Positions 1-5,520 of a stretch of DNA of 9,836 nucleotides are shown here, in pieces. The translations under genes and the position numbers were made by a program. Under the pieces are notes generated by a model. The model had not been told where the DNA came from. It did not search any database and worked only from the letters and a program-made list of their open reading frames with translations. The stretch comes from Aquificota bacterium. Its GTDB lineage: Bacteria > Aquificota > Aquificia > Aquificales > Aquificaceae. Where the stretch lies: positions 1 to 9,836 of the forward strand of contig JAJRQX010000008.1 of NCBI GenBank assembly GCA_024280065.1, written 5' to 3'. Numbering within the stretch: position 1 is the stretch's first letter; each line of letters opens with the position of its first letter.

Positions 1-363
1 CGTGTCTATCCTGTTGTTGAGCTGCTGAACAGAGGTGTCCATCTTCTGGTTCAGCCTGCCTATATCCTGCCTGAGCTGACCCATCTCCTGTCTTAGCTGG
101 TCTACCTCTCCTTTAACTTCCTGACGGAGCTGGCCTATCTCCTGCCTTAACTGGTCTATCTCCCCTTTGGTTTCTTGACGAAGCTGGCTCATCTCCTGTC
201 TTAGCTGGTTTACCTGCAGGTTTATCTTCTCATCAAGTCTCTCTATCTTCCCCTCAAGCTTGTCTATGCGGTCCCTGATCTCCTTGGTTCTCTCCTCAAC
301 CACCTCATAAACGAGCTCAAGGGTAACCTTTCTGACCAGACCCTTCGCTCTTTCAAAAACCAT
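1..363 (-). CDS. Coiled-coil protein of unknown function, partial (C-terminus beyond left edge)
   Basis: Seen: from the ATG at 363 the frame reads 121 codons to the window edge without a stop. The first ~30 residues (MVFERAKGLVRKV...) form a helical head with the pattern EVVEERTKEIRDRIDKLE. From residue ~30 the sequence is a charged, Leu/Ile-spaced helix, almost certainly a coiled coil. Residues 52-105 are three copies of an 18-residue unit of the type DQLRQEIGQLRQEVKGEV. There is no signal peptide or membrane segment in the visible part. The start is supported by AGGTGAT about 11 bases upstream, which overlaps the stop codon of the gene in front (12-base gap), so the two are very likely cotranscribed. 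No function is recognised; long repeat-bearing coiled coils of this look are common in hyperthermophiles and usually act as scaffolds or spacers. The left end is cut by the window, not by a mutation. Confidence 0.8.
   Translation of the reverse strand, partial: MVFERAKGLVRKVTLELVYEVVEERTKEIRDRIDKLEGKIERLDEKINLQVNQLRQEMSQLRQETKGEIDQLRQEIGQLRQEVKGEVDQLRQEMGQLRQDIGRLNQKMDTSVQQLNNRIDT
49..210 (-). repeat. Three tandem 54-bp (18-residue) coding repeats in the coiled coil
   Basis: Copies lie at 157-210, 103-156 and 49-102, in reading order on the minus strand. Each encodes an (N/D)QLRQE(M/I)-x-QLRQ unit followed by ETKGEI, EVKGEV or, in the degraded third copy, DIGRLN. The DNA is similar as well as the protein, so the array probably grew by slippage or unequal exchange within the gene. 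Eighteen residues equals five turns at exactly 3.6 residues per turn (7+11), not a simple heptad. Confidence 0.85.
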
Positions 364-375
364 ACCTAAAATATA

Positions 376-888
376 TCACCTTATTTCCTCAACCGCCTTC
401 TTCCTCTCAAGTATCCTCGGGATCAGGAGGGCGTATCCCTTATGTTGCCAGTGGAGGAGTTCGGTTATGGCGGAGGGGACCAGCTCAACAAACTCGGGAA
501 AGTCCTCCTTTTTGTAGCCGTAGATCAGCTCCGCTGCCATACCGCACACCTTGAACTTCACACCGTACATAGCCATACCCTCTATCCTGTCCCAGATCTC
601 CCTGTATCTGTCCCTGTTTTTCCTCACAAGGGTGGTTATCTCAGTTCCGTGGATCACGACAACTATGTCTATGTCCTCTCCAGGAACGAAGTTGTAGGGT
701 TCCTTTGAAAGGACGTATATGATGTTTGAAACCCATTCAAGAGCAGGTTTTATCTTCTCAGGTTCGTCAAAGTAAAACTCAACAACCGCCCTGAATGGTC
801 TCTGGTATTCTGTCTGCACGAACTCAGCTCCCTTATCTGCGAAGGTGATACCTATAACCAAGAACAGAACCCCCATGACTCCTCTCAT
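376..888 (-). CDS. Exported DsrE/DsrF-like sulfur-relay family protein
   Basis: A 170-residue protein. Residues 1-17 (MRGVMGVLFLVIGITFA) are a short hydrophobic signal peptide with a likely cut after Ala17. The rest fits the DsrE/DsrF-like fold (COG1416 type): a strand-helix start (residues 33-60), the strand and turn IVVVIHGTE (75-83), a helix, then GVKFKVCGMAAE (109-120) with a single conserved Cys115, and the family's typical ending VELVPSAITELLHWQHKGYALLIP (134-157). In characterised DsrE/TusD relatives a Cys in this region carries persulfide sulfur; here that role is inferred. A secreted form would act in the periplasm, which fits a sulfur- or thiosulfate-oxidising lifestyle. The start at 888 has a strong AGGAGGTGA ribosome site 4 bases upstream; a second ATG at codon 5 is less well placed. 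It heads a leftward unit with the coiled-coil gene and diverges from leuD across 46 bp. Confidence 0.78.
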   Translation of the reverse strand: MRGVMGVLFLVIGITFADKGAEFVQTEYQRPFRAVVEFYFDEPEKIKPALEWVSNIIYVLSKEPYNFVPGEDIDIVVVIHGTEITTLVRKNRDRYREIWDRIEGMAMYGVKFKVCGMAAELIYGYKKEDFPEFVELVPSAITELLHWQHKGYALLIPRILERKKAVEEIR

Positions 889-902
889 GGTTTCACCTCC
901 TG

Positions 903-917
903 ATTAAAGTTTACATA
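903..917 (-). promoter_or_regulatory. Candidate -10 region for the DsrE-like gene
   Basis: On the minus strand this stretch holds TATGTA (917-912), TAAACT (913-908) and TTTAAT (908-903). TTTAAT is the best match to TATAAT (5/6), but a start 6-7 bases after it would cut into the Shine-Dalgarno. The upstream hexamers would leave the ribosome site intact. No clear -35 is visible. The element shares the 46-bp divergent spacer with the leuD promoter. Confidence 0.3.
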
Positions 918-922
918 TCTGC

Positions 923-928
923 TATACT
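923..928 (+). promoter_or_regulatory. Extended -10 element of leuD, predicted leaderless start
   Basis: TATACT, preceded by TGC (extended -10 TGn), ends 6 bases before the leuD ATG at 935. Transcription would start at or next to the A of ATG. A weak -35 (CTGATT, 900-905, 17-bp spacer) overlaps the ribosome site of the divergent gene. No Shine-Dalgarno lies between the element and the ATG, which agrees with a leaderless mRNA. Confidence 0.55.
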
Positions 929-934
929 TTTCTT

Positions 935-1444
935 ATGAGGACGGTTATAAGGGGTAGGGTCTGGAAGTTCGGGGACAACGTGGACACGGACCAGATAATA
1001 CCCGCCCGTTATCTCAACACTTCGGACCCTTACGAACTTGCCAAACACGTTATGGAGGACTCGGAATACCCTAACTTCGCCAAGGACCATAAGGAAGGGG
1101 ACATTATCGTTGCGGGGAAAAACTTCGGTTCGGGTTCCTCAAGGGAACACGCACCGATAGCCATAAAGTATGCGGGTGTCCCGGTGGTTGTTGCCAAGTC
1201 ATTTGCGAGGATCTTCTTCAGGAACGCCATAAACATAGGCCTCCCCATAGTTGAGGCACCAGAAGCTGTTGACAGCACGGACCACGGGGACGAGATAGAG
1301 GTGGACCTTGAGAAGGGCATAGTTAGAAACATAACCAAGGGTAAGGAGTTTGAGGCAACCAAGTTTCCCGAGGAGCTTCAGGCGATCCTGAAGGCGGGCG
1401 GTCTTATGGAGTATGCCAAGGAGAAGCTTAAAGGTAGTTCCTGA
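935..1444 (+). CDS. leuD: 3-isopropylmalate dehydratase small subunit
   Basis: LeuD pairs with the large subunit LeuC to isomerise 2-isopropylmalate to 3-isopropylmalate in leucine biosynthesis, in the cytoplasm. At 169 residues this is the short LeuD type of archaea and deep-branching bacteria; proteobacterial LeuD is about 200. The protein is a swivelling aconitase domain 4: GDNVDTDQIIPARYL (13-27) at the N-terminus, the substrate-binding signature NFGSGSSREHAP (62-73), then FARIFFRNAINIGLPI. The flexible loop that helps set substrate choice in this superfamily reads YLNT (26-29); the related homoaconitase small subunits also use a YL-x-T form, so specificity should not be taken wholly from the name. 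leuC is not in the window. There is no ribosome site before the ATG. The 3' end overlaps tsaC by 32 bases in another frame. Confidence in the family is very high. Confidence 0.95.
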   Translation: MRTVIRGRVWKFGDNVDTDQIIPARYLNTSDPYELAKHVMEDSEYPNFAKDHKEGDIIVAGKNFGSGSSREHAPIAIKYAGVPVVVAKSFARIFFRNAINIGLPIVEAPEAVDSTDHGDEIEVDLEKGIVRNITKGKEFEATKFPEELQAILKAGGLMEYAKEKLKGSS

Positions 1445-2042
1445 AAGGAACCCCCTCTCTATAAGGTTAGCCGCCGACGAGCTGAGAGGTGGCGGTTTTG
1501 TCGTGGCACCGACTGACACCATATACGGTATCCTTGCGGACGCAACGAACTACGAGGCTGTGAGGAGGCTGTACCTGACCAGGAGACCCTCCGGCAGGCC
1601 CTTCATAGTCCTTGTCCCGGACTTATTCTGGGTCAGGAAGCTGGGGCTTTGTACGGACGTATGCTCCGAGAAACTCTTGATGAAGCCTTTTGTAACGGTG
1701 GTCCTGAGGAAGTGTTCTCCCAGATACCACTGGCTCGGAAGAGACAGTGTGGCTGTTAGGGTACCAAGAAGGGGCTTTGTCAGGGGTCTCCTTGAAATTC
1801 TGGGGAGGCCTGTAGTGGCGCCGAGTGCCAATCCGGAAGGTGAACCGCCCGCAAGGAACGTAGAGGAAGCCATAAATTACTTCGGGGACGAAGTTTCCCT
1901 TTATGTGGACGGGGGAACTTTCAGCGGTCCGCCCTCAGCCCTTGTGGACCTGAGGGGTGAACCCAGGGTCCTCAGGAGGGGTCCCTACACAGAGAGGAGC
2001 CTTGAGGCTCTGATCAGATCTCTACCACCTTACCGGGGTTGA
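1413..2042 (+). CDS. tsaC: Threonylcarbamoyl-AMP synthase (YrdC/TsaC family)
   Basis: This enzyme makes threonylcarbamoyl-AMP from threonine, bicarbonate and ATP, the first step toward t6A37 in ANN-decoding tRNAs. The 209 residues cover a YrdC domain only; the extra C-terminal domain of Sua5 is absent, so the TsaC name fits better. Visible signatures are VVAPTDTIYGILADATN (30-46), RRPSGRPF (57-64), the nucleotide-site SANPEGEPPA (138-147), GPPSALVDL (172-180) and VLRRGPY (186-192). An oddity: the usual K-x-R-P signature reads T-R-R-P (56-59), with Thr in the Lys position. The start is the first ATG of the frame, inside leuD. GGAG lies only one base before it, too close for a good site, so translation probably depends on ribosomes finishing leuD. 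The 3' end overlaps the convergent glcD by 29 bases. Confidence 0.88.
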   Translation: MPRRSLKVVPERNPLSIRLAADELRGGGFVVAPTDTIYGILADATNYEAVRRLYLTRRPSGRPFIVLVPDLFWVRKLGLCTDVCSEKLLMKPFVTVVLRKCSPRYHWLGRDSVAVRVPRRGFVRGLLEILGRPVVAPSANPEGEPPARNVEEAINYFGDEVSLYVDGGTFSGPPSALVDLRGEPRVLRRGPYTERSLEALIRSLPPYRG

Positions 2043-3408
2043 AAAGGTTCTTAGGATCAAAGAGGAGCTTTATTCCCCTCAGGATCTCGTAGCCTACATC
2101 TCCGAACTGCCACCTCAGAAACTTCCTCTTTGTGAGTCCGACTCCGTGTTCGCCCGTTATGGAGCCCTGATAGGAGAGGGCCAGCTCAAAGACCTCGTCC
2201 ACCGCCCTCTCCGCCCTCTCCTCCTCTTCCCTGTTTTTCTTATCGTAGAGGAAGTTAACGTGGAGGTTCCCATCACCTATGTGACCGAACACGGCCATAA
2301 GGAGGTCATACTTCCTCGCTATCTCCCTGAGTTTTGGCAGGGCTTCCGAGAGGTATATCCTCGGAAAGACTATGTCCTCGTTTATCTTGCCCGATCTCAG
2401 GTTACCCAAGGCGGGTCCGAGGTTCTTACGGGCTGTCCAGAGCTTCTCCGCCTCCTTCCGGTCGGAAGCTATCCTTACCTCAACGCCCATGTCCTCAAGG
2501 ATAGCCTTCACCTGTTCTATCTGCTCCTTCACGGAGGTTTTCGTCCCGTCCACTTCTATGAGAAGGAGGGCCTCCGCATCCTTGGGAAGGCCTACGGGCT
2601 TAAACTCCTCAACCGCCCTTATGGCGTCCCTGTCCATGAACTCAAGGGCTGAGGGGAATATACCCGAAGTCATTATCTTTGTCACAGCTCTTCCCACCGT
2701 CTCAAGGTCATCAAAGACAGCCAGGGCTGTAGCCCTCGCCTGGGGTTTCGGGATGAGTTTCAGGACCGCCTCAGTTATGATGCCGAGCGTTCCTTCAGAC
2801 CCAACGAAGAACTTGGTAATATCGTATCCAGCAACGTCCTTAAGCACAGGGTTGCCCGTCCTTATAACCTTACCCTCCTTTATGACCGCTGTTATCCCTA
2901 AGACGTATTCTCTCGTCACACCGTACTTTAAACACCTGGGTCCTCCCGCGTTCTCCGCTATGTTCCCGCCTATGGTTGAGTATTTGAATGAGGAAGGGTC
3001 GGGAGGGTAAAATAGCCCCAGCCTCTCAACGTAGCTCTGAAAATCCGCGGTTATGACCCCGGGTTCTACTACCGCGGTAGCGTTATCAGGGTCAACAGAG
3101 AACCTCGTCATCCTCTCAAAGGAAACAACCACACCTCCATCATCGGTAGGGACAGCACCCCCGGTCAGTCCAGAGCCTGCTCCCCTCGGGAAGATAGGTA
3201 CGTTCTCCTCATAGCAGACCTCAACTATCCTGACCACGTCCTCGTGGGACTCTGGAAAGAGGACAGCCTTCGGAACCTTCCTCTCAACGGGTATGGGTGT
3301 GGCGTCGTAGGAGTAGAGCTTCCTCTGGGCCAAAGAGGTTGACACCTTCTCCTTACCGATCGCCTTCTTAAGCCTCTCCACGGGGTCTTTTTTCAGGACG
3401 CCGGACAT
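2014..3408 (-). CDS. glcD: FAD-linked oxidoreductase, GlcD / D-lactate dehydrogenase family
   Basis: A 464-residue flavoprotein of the VAO/PCMH type that oxidises a 2-hydroxyacid (glycolate, D-lactate or similar). The FAD-binding half holds PRGAGSGLTGGAVP (74-87), PPDPSSFKYSTIGGNIAENAGG (135-156) and VGSEGTLGII (202-211). The C-terminal FAD-oxidase domain has NEDIVFPR (343-350), the metal/substrate His motif GHIGDGNLHVN (375-385), GEHGVG (419-424) and a normal ending LFDPKNLFNPGKVVEI. The length is normal for GlcD. GlcE and GlcF are not adjacent, so substrate and electron acceptor cannot be fixed; glycolate salvage or D-lactate oxidation are both possible. The ATG at 3408 has no ribosome site; a TATATT box sits exactly at -12 to -7, predicting a leaderless mRNA. 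The start is 17 bp from sppA, which runs the other way. The 3' end overlaps tsaC by 29 bases. Confidence 0.9.
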   Translation of the reverse strand: MSGVLKKDPVERLKKAIGKEKVSTSLAQRKLYSYDATPIPVERKVPKAVLFPESHEDVVRIVEVCYEENVPIFPRGAGSGLTGGAVPTDDGGVVVSFERMTRFSVDPDNATAVVEPGVITADFQSYVERLGLFYPPDPSSFKYSTIGGNIAENAGGPRCLKYGVTREYVLGITAVIKEGKVIRTGNPVLKDVAGYDITKFFVGSEGTLGIITEAVLKLIPKPQARATALAVFDDLETVGRAVTKIMTSGIFPSALEFMDRDAIRAVEEFKPVGLPKDAEALLLIEVDGTKTSVKEQIEQVKAILEDMGVEVRIASDRKEAEKLWTARKNLGPALGNLRSGKINEDIVFPRIYLSEALPKLREIARKYDLLMAVFGHIGDGNLHVNFLYDKKNREEEERAERAVDEVFELALSYQGSITGEHGVGLTKRKFLRWQFGDVGYEILRGIKLLFDPKNLFNPGKVVEI

Positions 3409-3413
3409 ATGAT
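3408..3413 (+). promoter_or_regulatory. Candidate -10 element of sppA
   Basis: TATGAT (5/6 match to TATAAT) ends 12 bases before the sppA ATG at 3426, giving a predicted 5' leader of about 5-7 bases, too short for a ribosome site; none is seen. It overlaps the glcD start codon and lies in the same 17-bp spacer as the glcD -10. An 8-bp palindrome ATAGCTAT (3420-3427) overlaps the sppA start. Confidence 0.4.
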
Positions 3414-3414
3414 A

Positions 3415-3420
3415 AATATA
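3415..3420 (-). promoter_or_regulatory. -10 element of glcD, predicted leaderless start
   Basis: On the minus strand TATATT (5/6 match to TATAAT) occupies -12 to -7 relative to the A of the glcD ATG at 3408. The expected transcription start is the A itself. There is no purine-rich ribosome site upstream of the ATG. No good -35 is visible; it would fall within the first codons of sppA. Confidence 0.55.
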
Positions 3421-3425
3421 TAGCT

Positions 3426-4265
3426 ATGAAAAGGTGGATTTTTCTGATCTTACTTCTGTTTATAATTGCTTCTGTCATGATCTCCGGTTTGATAGCCAGG
3501 GTCCCCGTAGGCGACAGGGTCGCGATAGTCAAGGTCTCCGGGGTAATAGTGAACCCCCTTCCTGTGGTCAGAAAGATAGAAAGACTCAGGAAAGACAAGA
3601 GCGTTAAGGCCCTTGTCATAAGGGTGGACAGCCCAGGGGGTTCCGTGGGTGCCTCCCAGGAGATATACAGGGCAATAGAGAGGTTCAGGGAGTCGGGGAA
3701 GCCGGTTGTGGTTTCCATGGGGAACGTGGCGGCCTCGGGAGCCTACTACCTATCTGCGGCAGCGGACTACATATTCGCAAACCCGGGGACCGTAACCGGG
3801 AGCATAGGTGTTGTGATCCAGCACATAGCTTACAAGGAGCTCTTAGAGAAGATAGGGATAAAGGCTACCGTTATAAAGACGGGTAAGTTCAAGGATACCC
3901 TAAACCCATTCAGGGAGCTGACACAGGAGGAGAAGAAGTACCTCAAGGAGACCATAGAGGATGCCTACGAGCAGTTCATAGAGGCCATACTGAGATACAG
4001 GAAGATAGACGAGGAGAGGCTCAGGGAGATAGCGGACGGTAGGGTAATAACGGGCGAGAAGGCTAAAGAGATCGGTCTTGTGGACGAGATAGGAGGTCTT
4101 GAGGACGCGGTTGAGAAGGCAAAAGAGCTTGCAGGGGTCCCCAAGGCGAGGGAGTTCTTCGTCCCCGAAGAGAAGACTCTTCTCCAGAGGTTTTTGGGAG
4201 CTGGCCTTGAGGAGGTGAAGCTGATAAGCTCCTATAGTCCTATCTTCTACCTAATGAGGTTCTGA
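3426..4265 (+). CDS. sppA: Signal peptide peptidase SppA, short single-domain type
   Basis: SppA is a membrane-anchored serine protease that degrades leftover signal peptides. The 279 residues fit the short form of archaea and Gram-positives, not the duplicated ~618-residue E. coli form. Residues 4-24 (WIFLILLLFIIASVMISGLIA) are the single membrane anchor; the catalytic domain follows, probably outside the membrane. Visible motifs are RVDSPGGSVGAS (66-77), the oxyanion region; the nucleophile Ser104 in VAASGAYY (101-108); NPGTVTGSIGVV (119-130); and KTGKFKDTLNPFR (151-163), where Lys156 is the likely general base of the Ser-Lys dyad. The C-terminal region ADGRVITGEKAKEIGLVDEIGG (203-224) is typical of the family. 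The start is fixed by the anchor; no Shine-Dalgarno precedes it. It diverges from glcD by 17 bp and is followed by a 61-bp gap before folP. Confidence 0.93.
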   Translation: MKRWIFLILLLFIIASVMISGLIARVPVGDRVAIVKVSGVIVNPLPVVRKIERLRKDKSVKALVIRVDSPGGSVGASQEIYRAIERFRESGKPVVVSMGNVAASGAYYLSAAADYIFANPGTVTGSIGVVIQHIAYKELLEKIGIKATVIKTGKFKDTLNPFRELTQEEKKYLKETIEDAYEQFIEAILRYRKIDEERLREIADGRVITGEKAKEIGLVDEIGGLEDAVEKAKELAGVPKAREFFVPEEKTLLQRFLGAGLEEVKLISSYSPIFYLMRF

Positions 4266-4297
4266 TAACGGACCACAACAGGCTGAGGGCGGTCGGA

Positions 4298-4312
4298 AGG
4301 TAACATTTACCT
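4298..4312. repeat. Perfect 6-bp inverted repeat upstream of folP, candidate operator
   Basis: AGGTAA-CAT-TTACCT is a perfect palindrome with 6-bp arms and a 3-base loop. It lies immediately upstream of the folP -10 hexamer (4315-4320), where the -35/-10 spacer would be. No run of T follows directly, and the arms are A/T-rich, so it is a poor terminator for sppA. A repressor or activator site for the folP-cdaA-ybbR unit is the more natural reading, but this is inference from position. Confidence 0.4.
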
Positions 4313-4314
4313 CT

Positions 4315-4320
4315 TAAAAT
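4315..4320 (+). promoter_or_regulatory. -10 element of folP, predicted leaderless start
   Basis: TAAAAT (5/6 match to TATAAT) sits exactly 6 bases before the ATG at 4327, so transcription would begin on the start codon. The sequence from the box to the ATG (ATTTAC) has no ribosome site. No good -35 is visible (GTCGGA at 4292-4297 with a 17-bp spacer), and the inverted repeat fills the spacer. Confidence 0.5.
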
Positions 4321-4326
4321 ATTTAC

Positions 4327-5520
4327 ATGATCCTCAAGCGCTTCACAGATAAGGACCTATTTTACAAGTTCCTAAAAGAGAGGATAGGTGTGTTCTTCAG
4401 GGAGGCGGAGGAGAGAGCCTTTGAGGGCATCTTCTACTGCCTGTATTTCACCTACAGGGGAAACCCAGAGCCCATACTCCTGTCCGCGAGGAGATCCTGC
4501 GTCTCCGTCTTCTACAAGGATGGGAGGTTCGCCCTCTGCGGGAGTGAAAAGAACCTGAAAGACATGTGCTCGGAACTTGCGGAATACAAGGAAACAAAGG
4601 ACCTCTCTCGTGGAATCCTTGAGACCTTCATAAGGTTCAGGAAGAAGAGCTTCAGACTTGAGTTCAACAGGAAGATCCTGCCTTTGGGTCTCAAGACCGC
4701 GATAATGGGTGTCCTGAACGTTACCCCAGACTCCTTCTCGGACGGGGGGCTTTACATGGATCCGGAAAAGGCTTTAAGGCGTGCTGTCCAGATGGCCGAG
4801 GAGGGAGCGGAGATAATAGACATAGGAGGTGAGTCCACGAGACCGGGTTCCAAAAGAGTAGAAGCGGAGGAGGAGCTCAGGAGGGTTCTGCCCGTTTTGA
4901 AGCTCATAAGAAGAGAACTACCCGACATCTGGATATCGGTTGACACTTACAAATCCGAGGTGGCGAAGGCCTGCCTTGAAGAGGGAGCCGACATCATAAA
5001 CGACATAAGCGGTGGGACCTTTGACCCGCAGATCTACAAGGTGGTTTCAGAATACAACTGCCCTTACGTTATAAACCACATAAAGGGAAGGCCTGAGACC
5101 TGGAAGGAAGAACCCATAGTATACGAGGACGTCATCCAGGAGATAGTGGACTGGTGGAGGGAGAGGATAAGGGCCCTGAAGGAGGCGGGCTACAGGAGGG
5201 AGGAGAACATAATCTTAGACCCAGGCATAGGGTTCGGGAAGCTCCCAGAACACAACGTTGAGATCCTCAGCAGGTTTGAAGAGCTCAAGGTTCTCGGAAA
5301 GCCCCTCATGGTGGGTGTATCAAGGAAGTCCTTTGTGGGTATAATACTTGAAGGGTTCTTAAACAGGAAGACAGAGCCAAAGGAGAGGGTCTTCGGCAGC
5401 CTCGGGGCGACCGCACCCGCGGTCCTGAAGGGTGCCCAGATAGTCAGGACACACGATGTAAGGGAAACGAGGGAATTCCTCGCCCTTCTTGACGCTGTGA
5501 GGACCTACGATGGTGTTTGA
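4327..5520 (+). CDS. folP: Dihydropteroate synthase with an extra N-terminal region
   Basis: FolP condenses 6-hydroxymethyl-7,8-dihydropterin pyrophosphate with p-aminobenzoate to 7,8-dihydropteroate in folate synthesis. The TIM-barrel starts near residue 123 and is complete: IMGVLNVTPDSFSDGG (126-141), IDIGGESTRPG (164-174), SVDTYKSEVA (204-213), INDISGG (224-230), pterin-site LDPGIGFGK (297-305), GVSRKSF (330-336) and the final RTHDV (374-378). The loop usually written HMRGTP reads HIKGRP (251-256). The first ~122 residues are not part of the standard ~270-residue enzyme; they contain a VSVFYKDGRFALCGSEKNL stretch and resemble, by eye, the small N-terminal domain seen in some clostridial and methanogen FolP proteins, whose role is unknown to me. 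The N-terminal frame is uninterrupted, with the same codon style as the barrel. The stop overlaps the cdaA start by 11 bases. Confidence 0.93.
   Translation: MILKRFTDKDLFYKFLKERIGVFFREAEERAFEGIFYCLYFTYRGNPEPILLSARRSCVSVFYKDGRFALCGSEKNLKDMCSELAEYKETKDLSRGILETFIRFRKKSFRLEFNRKILPLGLKTAIMGVLNVTPDSFSDGGLYMDPEKALRRAVQMAEEGAEIIDIGGESTRPGSKRVEAEEELRRVLPVLKLIRRELPDIWISVDTYKSEVAKACLEEGADIINDISGGTFDPQIYKVVSEYNCPYVINHIKGRPETWKEEPIVYEDVIQEIVDWWRERIRALKEAGYRREENIILDPGIGFGKLPEHNVEILSRFEELKVLGKPLMVGVSRKSFVGIILEGFLNRKTEPKERVFGSLGATAPAVLKGAQIVRTHDVRETREFLALLDAVRTYDGV

Noticed and set aside
49..210. CRISPR array
   Set aside because: The 54-bp units are contiguous, in frame, and code for a regular helix; there are no unique spacers.
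2372..3010. Long rightward open frame (212 codons) opposite glcD
   Set aside because: It lies wholly antisense to a gene with complete family motifs; its protein is Ser/Thr/Pro-rich with no family pattern, as expected from the reverse of AGG/GAG-rich codons.
4266..4326. Intrinsic terminator after sppA, or a small RNA in the longest gap
   Set aside because: The only hairpin is A/T-rich with 6-bp arms and no T run after it; the rest of the 61 bases shows no structure beyond the folP promoter.
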